Assembly: GCA_021819535.1 (NCBI GenBank)
Contig: JAKAQU010000137.1
Coordinates: forward strand, 1-7,445
From: Pseudomonadota bacterium
GTDB taxonomy: Bacteria; Pseudomonadota; Alphaproteobacteria; Acetobacterales; Acetobacteraceae
Direction: 5' to 3'
DNA: 7,445 nucleotides
The notes below the pieces were generated by a model. The model was not told the origin of the DNA. It searched no databases and saw only the letters and a program-made list of their open reading frames with translations. Both the position numbers and the translations under genes were made by a program. The first letter of the stretch is position 1. Every line of letters begins with the position of its first letter. Of this stretch, positions 1 to 6,202 are shown one piece after another.

Positions 1-963
1 CATGATGGCGATGGCCTTGAACAAGGCCCCCATGCGATCGGGCTCGGCGAGACGCTGGGCGGCGGCGATCAGGGCGGCGGCGCGGTCGGGCGCCTGTGTC
101 CGGGCAAGCCGGCCGGTGCGCTGAAAAAGCCCGAGCCGGGCGAGCAAAATCCCCTGCGGCAGCGGCCCGAACGTCTTTGCCCCTGCCTTCCCGGCGGCGG
201 CGATGAGGAGCGAAAAGGCGACATGGGCGGTGAGGTCGGCGCTGCCCGGATCGGGGAGCAACGCCGCCGGCCGGCGATCGCGAATGGCTTGCAGGCTCTC
301 GCCCGGGGCGGCCAGCGCCGGGCCATAGTCGATAAGGAGTGCCGCGCCCCCCTCTTGCGCGATCCGCGCCGCCAGCGCCGAGACCCAATCAAGCGCCGCC
401 TCGCCCAATTCCACCACCACGCCGTCGCCGGGATCGGCGGGCGCGATCTCGGCGAGCCGTCTCGGCGGATCGGTGCAGGGCAGTTCGGCCCACGCCCCGT
501 CCGCGACGTAGCGCTCCGACCAGCCCGCCCCGCGCCGCACGAATTGGCGGATCGGCAGGGCGTCGAGAAATTCATTGGCGAGCAGGATCACGGGGCCGGG
601 CGGCAGCAAGGCGAGATCGTCATGCCAGGTGGCGTCAGGCAATTTTTCCGCCTGGATGGCGCGGAGCCGAGGCGAGGTCTCGATGAGATGAAGGCGGTGG
701 GCGGCGGCGAAATCGCCGGCGACGGCGCGGATGGCCGCAAGCGCATCCGCCATCAGCGTGCCGCGCCCAGGCCCGGCTTCTGCCAGCAGAACCGGGTTCG
801 GCCGGCCGATCAGCCGCCAGGTTTCCGCCGCCCAGAGCCCGAGCAATTCGCCGAACACTTGGGAAATCTCGGGCGCGGTGGTGAAATCGGCGAAGGGATC
901 GCGGGTCGCGTAATAGGTCTCATTGGCCGCCGCCATGAAATGGTCGAGCCGCGTGAGCGCCAC
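1..963 (-). CDS. MidA/NDUFAF7-family class I SAM-dependent methyltransferase (C-terminus cut by window edge)
   Basis: The reverse strand is open for 321 codons and runs off the left edge, so the last residues are missing. Seen in the translation: DFTTAPEISQVFGELLG at residues 26-42, a glycine-rich SAM-binding loop GPGRGTL at 64-70, ANEFLDALPIRQF at 129-141, LIDYGP at 210-215, LTAHVAF at 244-250 and MGALFKAIAI at 311-320, in the order usual for the MidA/NDUFAF7 (DUF185) family. In mitochondria NDUFAF7 dimethylates an arginine of the complex I subunit NDUFS2; the bacterial substrate is not established, so function here is inferred. I chose the GTG start at 963 because AGGAG lies 6 nt upstream; an in-frame ATG at 1011 would add 16 residues but lies in a hairpin. 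The N-terminus is short compared with many MidA proteins, which I recall as typical of acetic-acid-bacterial relatives. It sits 72 nt behind rpsI and may be co-transcribed with it. Confidence 0.9.
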   Translation of the reverse strand, partial: MALTRLDHFMAAANETYYATRDPFADFTTAPEISQVFGELLGLWAAETWRLIGRPNPVLLAEAGPGRGTLMADALAAIRAVAGDFAAAHRLHLIETSPRLRAIQAEKLPDATWHDDLALLPPGPVILLANEFLDALPIRQFVRRGAGWSERYVADGAWAELPCTDPPRRLAEIAPADPGDGVVVELGEAALDWVSALAARIAQEGGAALLIDYGPALAAPGESLQAIRDRRPAALLPDPGSADLTAHVAFSLLIAAAGKAGAKTFGPLPQGILLARLGLFQRTGRLARTQAPDRAAALIAAAQRLAEPDRMGALFKAIAIM

Positions 964-969
964 CTTACG

Positions 970-974
970 CTCCT
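970..974 (-). promoter_or_regulatory. Ribosome binding site deciding the methyltransferase GTG start
   Basis: On the minus strand AGGAG is followed by 6 nt (CGTAAG) and then GTG at 963. The alternative in-frame ATG at 1011 lies at the loop/arm junction of the 997-1018 hairpin. The GTG start is therefore preferred. Confidence 0.7.
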
Positions 975-996
975 CTCGTCCGTGAGACGGCGCGCC

Positions 997-1018
997 GGGC
1001 GGGACGAGCATCCCGCCC
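997..1018 (-). other. Strong GC hairpin between rpsI and the methyltransferase gene
   Basis: A perfect 8-bp inverted repeat (minus strand GGGCGGGA / TCCCGCCC) with a 6-nt loop TGCTCG begins 18 nt after the rpsI stop codon. No T-run follows on the minus strand; the next bases are GGCGCGCCG, so it does not look like a canonical intrinsic terminator. It could protect the 3' end of the ribosomal-protein mRNA, attenuate readthrough, or mark a processing point. The structure is seen directly; any role is inference. Confidence 0.6.
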
Positions 1019-1035
1019 CCGCCCTCTCTTCCGGA

Positions 1036-1545
1036 TCAGCGTTTGCTGAACTGGAAGCTCCGCCGCGCCTTGGCGTGGCCGTATTTCTTGCGCTCGACGA
1101 CGCGCGAATCGCGGGTGAGGAAGCCGGCCGCCTTGAGGATGCCGCGCAATTCCGGCTCGTAATGGGTGAGTGCGCGGGAAATGCCGTGCCGCAGCGCGCC
1201 GGCCTGGCCGGAAAGCCCGCCGCCGGTGACGGTGCAGGTGACATCGAACTGGTTATAGCGGTCGGCGACCAGGAAAGGCTGGGTGATCAGCATGCGCAAT
1301 ACCGGGCGGGCGAAATACTGCCCGACCTTCTTGCCGTTGACGACGATCTCGCCCTTGCCGGGCTTGATCCAGACGCGGGCGACGGCGTTCTTGCGCCGGC
1401 CGGTGGCATAAGAGCGGCCCTGAGCGTCGCGCTTGGCCTCGTATTTCGGCGCCTCGGGGGAAACCGGGGCGAGGTCCGGCTTGACGGCGACGATGTCCTT
1501 GAGATCGGCCAGTGTGCGCGTGGTTCCAGAGGGGGTTCCAGACAT
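1036..1545 (-). CDS. rpsI: 30S ribosomal protein S9
   Basis: A 169-residue protein of the small ribosomal subunit, whose C-terminal tail is known to reach the decoding region near P-site tRNA. Diagnostic segments are visible: ATGRRKNAVARVWI at 47-60, GKGEIVVNGK at 63-72, GGGLSGQAGALRHGISRAL at 108-126, and the basic C-terminus with DSRVVERKKYGHAKARRS from 146, ending FQFSKR. The first ~40 residues are an N-terminal extension relative to the roughly 130-residue E. coli protein, as is common in alphaproteobacteria. The ATG at 1545 lies only 5 nt after the rplM stop codon; the upstream GAGAGG is a modest, distant ribosome binding site, so translational coupling to rplM is likely. The same frame stays open further upstream through rplM, but that extension is a shadow. 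Expression presumably depends on the rplM promoter at 2043-2071. Confidence 0.98.
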   Translation of the reverse strand: MSGTPSGTTRTLADLKDIVAVKPDLAPVSPEAPKYEAKRDAQGRSYATGRRKNAVARVWIKPGKGEIVVNGKKVGQYFARPVLRMLITQPFLVADRYNQFDVTCTVTGGGLSGQAGALRHGISRALTHYEPELRGILKAAGFLTRDSRVVERKKYGHAKARRSFQFSKR

Positions 1546-1550
1546 CGGGC

Positions 1551-2015
1551 TCAGCCTCTCGTGTTCTTCGGATTGAGGGCGGCAAGGTCGAGCCGGCGCG
1601 GCGATTGCGCGGCGTGCGGATGCTCGGCCCCGGCATAGACATGGAGATTGCGCATCTGCTGGCGCTGCAGCGGCCCGCGGGTGATCATGCGCTCGATGGC
1701 TTTTTCGATCACCTGCTCCGGCCGCTTGCCGGCGAGACGCTGGCGGGCACTCTGGCCCTTGATGCCGCCGGGATAGCCGGTGTGATAATAAAAGATCGAT
1801 TGATCGATCTTCTTGCCGGTGATCCGCACTTTTTCGGCATTCACGATCACGACGTGATCGCCGCAATCGACATGCGGGGTGAACTGGGGCTTATGCTTGC
1901 CGCGGAGCCGCATGGCGACGAGGGCCGCGAGACGGCCGAGCACGGCGCCCTCGGCGTCGATCAGCACCCAGTCTTTCTTCACCTCCGCCGGTTTCAGCGA
2001 GAGTGTCGTCTTCAT
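1551..2015 (-). CDS. rplM: 50S ribosomal protein L13
   Basis: A 154-residue protein of the large ribosomal subunit that binds 23S rRNA early in assembly. Family signatures are clear: KPAEVKKDWVLIDAEG at 8-23, VLGRLA at 25-30, RLRGKHKPQFTPHVDCGDHV at 36-55, the near-universal YYHTGYPGGIK at 77-87, ERMITRGPLQRQQMRNLHVY at 108-127, HPHAAQSP at 132-139, and a C-terminus LDLAALNPKNTRG. Length matches the bacterial family. The start ATG at 2015 has AAGGA 7 nt upstream (2023-2027); the frame is open further upstream to 2114, but those codons cross the promoter and are not expected to be translated. It is the first gene of the operon, with rpsI 5 nt downstream, the classic L13-S9 pair. The leader after the predicted transcription start is only about 20 nt, leaving little room for a structured autoregulatory leader. 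Confidence 0.98.
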   Translation of the reverse strand: MKTTLSLKPAEVKKDWVLIDAEGAVLGRLAALVAMRLRGKHKPQFTPHVDCGDHVVIVNAEKVRITGKKIDQSIFYYHTGYPGGIKGQSARQRLAGKRPEQVIEKAIERMITRGPLQRQQMRNLHVYAGAEHPHAAQSPRRLDLAALNPKNTRG

Positions 2016-2042
2016 GGTCCATTCCTTTTCGAAAGCTGGCGG

Positions 2043-2071
2043 CTTATGCCGATCCCGCCCCGATACGTCAA
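2043..2071 (-). promoter_or_regulatory. Sigma70-like promoter of the rplM-rpsI operon
   Basis: On the minus strand TTGACG (plus positions 2066-2071) is followed by a 17-nt spacer and CATAAG (2043-2048). The -35 matches the consensus at 5 of 6 positions, the -10 at 4 of 6, and the spacing is ideal. The predicted transcription start is near 2036, about 20 nt before the rplM ATG. This is what one expects for a strong housekeeping promoter; activity is inferred. Confidence 0.75.
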
Positions 2072-2090
2072 GCGTTTTCCAAAGAGGTAA

Positions 2091-2096
2091 CATAAT
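2091..2096 (+). promoter_or_regulatory. Possible -10 element for the epimerase-like gene, suggesting a leaderless start
   Basis: CATAAT ends 5 nt before the ATG at 2102, so transcription from it would begin at or next to the start codon. No good -35 is visible 16-18 nt upstream. The only Shine-Dalgarno-like bases, AGAGG at 2083-2087, are 14 nt from the ATG, farther than usual. Weak evidence, listed as a candidate. Confidence 0.25.
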
Positions 2097-2101
2097 ACCA
2101 C

Positions 2102-3028
2102 ATGAGCGACGCAAGCCTGGCCAAAGCTCCGGTCCATGACACCCCAGTCCACGTCATCGGCGCCAGCGGCAAAAGCGGCCAGGCGCTGATCCGCCGCCTG
2201 CTCGCCGACGGGATCGCCGTCGTCCCGGTGGTGAGAAGCCCCGATTGGCAGCCGCCCGCGGCGCACGGCGACGACCCGAGGCTCGCCCCCGTGCGCCGGG
2301 CCGATCTCGGCGATGCCGCGGCCATGGCGGCGGCACTCGCCGATGCCTCGCGCATCGTCAATACCGCCCATGCCCGCCATACCGCCTCCCTCCTCGCCGC
2401 CGCGCCCGCCTCCGCCCGCCTCGTCCTCCTCGGCAGCACCCGCCGCTTCACCCGCTTCCCCGATACGCTCGCGCACGAGATCGCGGCCGGCGAGACCGCG
2501 TTTCTCGCCTCGCGCCGCCCCGGGGTGATGCTGCATCCGACCATGATTTATGGCGCGAGCGGCGAGGAAAACGTCCAGCGCCTCGCCGCCATGCTGCGCC
2601 GCCTGCCGTTCCTGCCACTTCCCAATGGCGGGCGGAGCCTTTTGCAGCCGATCCATCAGGACGACGTGACGCGATCGATCCGGGCGGCGCTCGATATTCC
2701 CTGGACGGGGCCAGAGAGCCTGGTGAATGCGGGGGCGGACGCCGTCACTTACGCCGATTTCGCCCGCGCCGTCGCCGCCGCCGCCGGGCTTTCGCCCCCG
2801 CGCATCGTGAGTGTGCCGGCCGGCCCGCTGATGCTCGCCGCCTGGCTCACCACCCGCCTCCCCACCCGCCTCCCCTTGTCGCTCCGCGCGAGCCCGGCCG
2901 AAATCCGCCGTCTGCTCGAGGACAAGGCATTTTCGATCGAACCCATGCGGGCCCGCCTCGGCATCCGCCCGCTCGGCCTCGCCGAGGGGCTTGCGCGCAC
3001 GTTTTCCGCCGTCAAGATGGCTCTTTGA
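2102..3028 (+). CDS. Atypical NAD(P)-binding SDR / NAD-dependent epimerase-dehydratase family protein
   Basis: A 308-residue cytoplasmic protein with an N-terminal Rossmann fold: beta strand VHVIGASGKSG at 16-26 carrying the glycine-rich dinucleotide motif, an acidic ADLGDAAAM at 67-75, and VLLGSTRRF at 108-116 where extended SDRs place their active-site strand. HPTMIYGASGEENV at 145-158 and LQPIHQDDV at 171-179 are typical of epimerase/NmrA-like proteins. No YxxxK catalytic pair follows the Tyr at 150 (YGASG), so it belongs with atypical SDRs, which may act as oxidoreductases, binding proteins or regulators; the substrate cannot be read from the sequence. The start is fixed: an in-frame TAA lies at 2093-2095 and no other ATG, GTG or TTG follows nearby. 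The M20 hydrolase starts 19 nt after its stop, suggesting an operon. A 12-bp tandem duplication gives TRLPTRLP at 251-258. Confidence 0.85.
   Translation: MSDASLAKAPVHDTPVHVIGASGKSGQALIRRLLADGIAVVPVVRSPDWQPPAAHGDDPRLAPVRRADLGDAAAMAAALADASRIVNTAHARHTASLLAAAPASARLVLLGSTRRFTRFPDTLAHEIAAGETAFLASRRPGVMLHPTMIYGASGEENVQRLAAMLRRLPFLPLPNGGRSLLQPIHQDDVTRSIRAALDIPWTGPESLVNAGADAVTYADFARAVAAAAGLSPPRIVSVPAGPLMLAAWLTTRLPTRLPLSLRASPAEIRRLLEDKAFSIEPMRARLGIRPLGLAEGLARTFSAVKMAL
2851..2875 (+). repeat. Perfect 12-bp tandem duplication inside the epimerase-like gene
   Basis: CACCCGCCTCCC at 2851-2862 is repeated without change at 2863-2874, with one further matching C. In frame it encodes T-R-L-P twice (residues 251-258) with identical codons. 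Being a multiple of three it leaves the frame intact, consistent with a recent slippage duplication. Confidence 0.85.
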
Positions 3029-3047
3029 GTGAAACAAGGAGCCCGCC

Positions 3048-4229
3048 ATGCCGATCATCAACCGCATCGCCGCCTATGCCGACGAATTGACCGCCTGGCG
3101 GCGCGATCTGCACGAACATCCCGAACTTGGCTTCGAGGAAGTGCGGACGAGCAGGATCGTCGCTGAGAAGCTGCATTCCTTCGGTGTCGATGAAGTGGTC
3201 ACCGGCATCGCCAAGACCGGGGTGGTCGGCGTCATCCACGGCAATGGCAAGGGTAACGGCCGGGCGATCGGGCTTCGCGCCGATATGGATGCCCTCCCCA
3301 TCCAGGAGGAGACCGGCCTTCCCTACGCCTCGAAACTTCCGGGCAAGATGCATGCCTGCGGCCATGACGGGCACACCACCATGCTGCTCGGCGCCGCCCG
3401 CTATCTCGCCGAGACGCGCAATTTCGACGGCACCGTCTATGTCATCTTCCAGCCGGCGGAAGAGGGCCTCGGCGGCGGGCGGGAGATGGTCAAGGAAGGA
3501 TTGTTCGACCGCTTCGCGATGGAACGGGTCTATGGCATGCATAACTGGCCGGGCGTGCCGGCCGGCGTCTTCGCCTGGCGCGAGGGGCCGGTGATGGCGG
3601 CGGCGGCACAGATCGACATCTCCATCACCGGGCGCGGCGCCCATGGCGCGCAGCCGCATCACGGCAACGACCCGATCGTGATCGCGAGCCAGATCGTCAC
3701 CGCTCTCCAAACCATCGTCTCGCGCCGCGTCGATCCGGCGCAATCGGCGGTCCTGACGATCGGGCAGATCGCCTCCGGCGACACCTATAACGTCATCCCG
3801 CAAGTCGCGCGGATGAAGGGCACGGCGCGCTGGTTCCACCCCCGGGTCGGAGACCAGTTGGAAGAGGGGGTTCTGCGCATCGTCCGCGGCATCGCCGGGA
3901 GCTTCGGCGCCGAGGTCGAGGTCGAGTTCCGCCGCACCTATCCGGCGACCGTGAACGATGCCGAGGCGACGACGCTCGCCCGCCGCGCCGCCGAAGCCAT
4001 CGCCGGCGCGAACGCCGTTCGCCACATGGAGCAGCCGACCATGGGCAGCGAGGATTTTTCCTTCATGCTCAATGAGAAAGCCGGCTGTTATATCATGCTC
4101 GGCGGCGGGCGCGGGCGCGAGAACGAGCCGATGGTCCATCACCCGGCCTATGATTTCAATGACGACATTCTCCCCATCGGCGCTTCCTACTGGGCGACCC
4201 TGGTCGAGCAGCAGCTCGCCAAGGCCTGA
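3048..4229 (+). CDS. M20 family metallo-amidohydrolase (HipO / IAA-amino-acid hydrolase type)
   Basis: A 393-residue, probably cytoplasmic hydrolase that should cleave an N-acyl or amide bond of an amino-acid conjugate. The M20D layout is complete: LHEHPELGFEE at 21-31, GLRADMDALPIQEETGLPY at 75-93, MHACGHDGHT at 101-110 with metal-binding Cys104 and His106, QPAEEG at 135-140 (Glu138 the likely general base, Glu139 a ligand), GMHNWP at 163-168 with His165, a dimerisation lid starting GRGAHGAQPHHGNDPI at 195-210, TMGSEDFSFML at 331-341, and HHPAYDFND at 364-372 with His364 as the last ligand. Cys as first ligand and the HNWP block separate it from DapE/ArgE-type M20 enzymes. The start is well set: AAGGAG at 3036-3041 lies 6 nt before the ATG. 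It follows the epimerase-like gene by 19 nt. Family is certain; the actual substrate (hippurate, indole-acetyl or other conjugates) is not. Confidence 0.95.
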   Translation: MPIINRIAAYADELTAWRRDLHEHPELGFEEVRTSRIVAEKLHSFGVDEVVTGIAKTGVVGVIHGNGKGNGRAIGLRADMDALPIQEETGLPYASKLPGKMHACGHDGHTTMLLGAARYLAETRNFDGTVYVIFQPAEEGLGGGREMVKEGLFDRFAMERVYGMHNWPGVPAGVFAWREGPVMAAAAQIDISITGRGAHGAQPHHGNDPIVIASQIVTALQTIVSRRVDPAQSAVLTIGQIASGDTYNVIPQVARMKGTARWFHPRVGDQLEEGVLRIVRGIAGSFGAEVEVEFRRTYPATVNDAEATTLARRAAEAIAGANAVRHMEQPTMGSEDFSFMLNEKAGCYIMLGGGRGRENEPMVHHPAYDFNDDILPIGASYWATLVEQQLAKA

Positions 4230-4255
4230 AAGCGACGTCGTTCATTTTCCGAAAA

Positions 4256-4275
4256 AGACCAAAGATGTTTGGTCT
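4256..4275 (-). terminator. Hairpin followed by T5 on the minus strand (terminator-like)
   Basis: Perfect 8-bp inverted repeat AGACCAAA / TTTGGTCT with a 4-nt loop. Read on the minus strand, the second arm runs straight into further Ts (TTTGGTCTTTTTCGG), the form of an intrinsic terminator. On the plus strand it begins 27 nt after the M20 gene stop but is followed by CGATCC rather than Ts. It may serve the plus-strand gene imperfectly, act in both directions, or stop antisense transcription from the right. No minus-strand gene ends here, so its role is uncertain. Confidence 0.5.
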
Positions 4276-4281
4276 CGATCC

Positions 4282-4305
4282 GGGGCGTCGAACAGCCGCC
4301 CCTTT
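4282..4305 (+). terminator. Second hairpin with short T-run downstream of the M20 gene
   Basis: GGGGCG (4282-4287) and CGCCCC (4297-4302) form a 6-bp GC stem with a 9-nt loop, followed by TTT. It is a weak plus-strand terminator candidate for the epimerase-hydrolase operon. Two of its three Ts are also the first bases of the proposed -35 box of the next gene. Confidence 0.4.
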
Positions 4306-4331
4306 GACGCCGGGCGGGGATCGCCTACATC
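4304..4331 (+). promoter_or_regulatory. Candidate promoter of the pepF-ABC1 kinase operon
   Basis: TTGACG (4304-4309), a 16-nt spacer, then TACATC (4326-4331). The -35 is identical to that of the rplM promoter; the -10 is poor (3 of 6 matches). The predicted start near 4338 would leave a leader of about 25 nt containing the GTGAGG ribosome binding sequence upstream of the ATG at 4364. Confidence 0.4.
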
Positions 4332-4363
4332 CGATGGCATCAACGAAGTGAGGTCGTTCGCCG

Positions 4364-6202
4364 ATGCCCGCCCATCCGCACCCCGCCTCCGCCGCTCGCG
4401 CGGCGGCCGATAAAGGTTCGGCTCCCGCCTCAGAGAGCGGGGCCGAACTGCCAGCTTGGGATCTCGGCGATCTTTACGAAACCCCCGAGAGCCCGGCGAT
4501 CGCGGCCGATCTCACCATGGCCGAAAAGGCGGCAATCGCCTTCGAAGCCGCCCATGCCGGCCACCTCGCCACTCTTTCGGGCGAGGCGCTGGCGGCGGCG
4601 ATCGGGGAATACGAACGGATCGAGGAGCGGCTCGGTCGCCTCGCCTCTTACGCGCAATTGCTGTTCGCCGCCCATTCGACCGATCCCGAGCGCGGCCGCT
4701 TCTACCAGACGATCACTGAACGGGTGACGTCGATCAGCAGCCATTTGCTGTTCTTCACCCTCGAATTGAACCGGCTCGATGAGGCGACGCTCGCGCGCCA
4801 ATACGCTGCGCCAGCGCTTCGCCGCTTTCGCTCCTGGATTGAGGATCTCCGGGTCTTCCGGCCGCACCAACTTGGCGACGATCTAGAAAAATTGCTGCAC
4901 GAAAAAGAGGTTACCGGGCATTCCGCGTGGAGCCGGCTCTTCGATGAAACCATCGCCAGCTTGCGCGTGCCGCTCGGCGGCGAGGAATTGACGGTCAATG
5001 CGGCGCTGGAAAAACTCGCCGATCGCGATCGCGCCATGCGTGCCGCCGCAGCCACGGCGATCGGCCAGGTGTTTTCCGCCAACATCCGGCTCTTTTCCTT
5101 CATCACCAACACTTTGGCGAAAGATAAGGAGATCATCGACACCTGGCGCCGCTACCCCGAGCCCTGGAGCCAGCGCAACCGCGCCAACATGGTGGAAGAC
5201 GAGGTGGTGGCAGCACTCGAAGAGACGGTGGTTACGGCCTACCCCCGCCTCGCCCATCGCTATTATGCCCTCAAGGCGAAATGGCTCGGGCTCGAACGTC
5301 TCCAGCATTGGGACCGGAACGCGCCCTTGCCCGAAGACAATGACCGCCAAATCCCCTGGGACGACGCAAAACGCCGCGTGCTCGACGCCTATGCCGCCTT
5401 CTCGCCCGACCTCGCGGCCACCGCGCGGCCGTTTTTCGAGCGCCCCTGGATCGACGCCGCTCCCCGCCCGGGCAAAGCCGGCGGCGCTTTCGCCCACCCG
5501 ACCGTCCCCTCGGCCCATCCCTATCTCTTGCTCAATTACCATGGCCGCACCCGCGACGTGATGACGCTCGCGCATGAACTCGGCCATGGCGTGCATCAGG
5601 TGCTGGCCGGCGGCCAGGGCTATCTTCTCGCCAATACGCCGCTGACTTTGGCCGAAACCGCCTCCGTCTTCGGCGAGATGCTGACCTTCCGCGCTCTCCT
5701 CGCCGCCGAGGCGGAGCCGGCGCGCAAGCGGGTGATGCTGGCGGCGAAGGTCGAGGACATGCTCAATACCGTCGTTCGCCAGATCGCTTTTTACCGGTTC
5801 GAGAAAAAACTACACCTCGCACGCCGCAAGGGCGAGCTTCTGCCGACGCAAATTGGCGAAATCTGGCTCGACGTGCAGCGCGAGAGCTTGGGCCCGGCAT
5901 TTGAATTCGGCGAGGATTACTCCGTCTATTGGTCTTACATCCCACATTTCATCCATAGCCCGTTTTATGTCTATGCCTATGCTTTTGGTGATTGCCTGGT
6001 AAACGCACTTTATGGTGTGTTCGAGGATGGGCACCCCGGTTTCGCCGCGAAATATCTCGACCTGCTCCGCGCCGGTGGCAGCAAGCGGCATCGCGAATTG
6101 CTCGCCCCCTTCGGCCTCGATGCCGCCGACCCCGGATTCTGGCGCCGCGGCACCGACATCATCGCCGGCTTCATCGATCAGCTCGAAGCGATCAGCGCAT
6201 GA
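4364..6202 (+). CDS. pepF: Oligoendopeptidase F, M3 family zinc metallopeptidase
   Basis: A 612-residue cytoplasmic zinc peptidase expected to cut short peptides internally. The catalytic motif HELGH is at 404-408 (His404 and His408 zinc ligands, Glu405 the catalytic base) within TLAHELGHGVHQVL, and the third ligand is Glu431 in ETASVFGEML at 431-440. Further signatures are WDLGDLY at 32-38 (typical PepF opening), GGAFAHP at 373-379, and FYVYAYAFGD at 534-543 carrying the substrate-contacting tyrosines. Length is normal for the family. The first ~28 residues are an Ala/Pro-rich low-complexity lead-in with no signal-peptide hydrophobic core. The ATG at 4364 has GTGAGG about 10 nt upstream; translation could also start slightly later, but no better site is evident. 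Its TGA overlaps the next gene's ATG, so the two are likely co-translated. A candidate promoter lies at 4304-4331. Confidence 0.95.
   Translation: MPAHPHPASAARAAADKGSAPASESGAELPAWDLGDLYETPESPAIAADLTMAEKAAIAFEAAHAGHLATLSGEALAAAIGEYERIEERLGRLASYAQLLFAAHSTDPERGRFYQTITERVTSISSHLLFFTLELNRLDEATLARQYAAPALRRFRSWIEDLRVFRPHQLGDDLEKLLHEKEVTGHSAWSRLFDETIASLRVPLGGEELTVNAALEKLADRDRAMRAAAATAIGQVFSANIRLFSFITNTLAKDKEIIDTWRRYPEPWSQRNRANMVEDEVVAALEETVVTAYPRLAHRYYALKAKWLGLERLQHWDRNAPLPEDNDRQIPWDDAKRRVLDAYAAFSPDLAATARPFFERPWIDAAPRPGKAGGAFAHPTVPSAHPYLLLNYHGRTRDVMTLAHELGHGVHQVLAGGQGYLLANTPLTLAETASVFGEMLTFRALLAAEAEPARKRVMLAAKVEDMLNTVVRQIAFYRFEKKLHLARRKGELLPTQIGEIWLDVQRESLGPAFEFGEDYSVYWSYIPHFIHSPFYVYAYAFGDCLVNALYGVFEDGHPGFAAKYLDLLRAGGSKRHRELLAPFGLDAADPGFWRRGTDIIAGFIDQLEAISA

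Noticed and set aside
964..1011. ATG at 1011 as the methyltransferase start
   Set aside because: It would add 16 residues lacking family resemblance and lies in a stable hairpin, whereas GTG at 963 has AGGAG at correct spacing.
997..1018. Intrinsic terminator after rpsI
   Set aside because: The stem is strong but no T-run follows on the minus strand, so it is described as a hairpin only.
223..1638. 471-codon plus-strand open frame covering the methyltransferase and rpsI regions
   Set aside because: It is entirely antisense to two genes with clear family motifs. Long antisense frames are expected at this GC content, and its translation is Arg/Gly-rich with no recognisable domain.
1546..1866. 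N-terminal extension of rpsI upstream of 1545
   Set aside because: The frame stays open but overlaps rplM out of frame; S9 family similarity starts after the ATG at 1545.
2012..3067. 351-codon minus-strand frame opposite the epimerase-like gene
   Set aside because: It is a shadow of a gene with a clear Rossmann motif; the translation is low-complexity Gly/Glu/Arg with no family signature, and it overlaps the start of rplM.
3012..4142. 376-codon minus-strand frame opposite the M20 hydrolase
   Set aside because: The complement encodes a full M20 enzyme with every metal ligand; the antisense translation has no recognisable motif.
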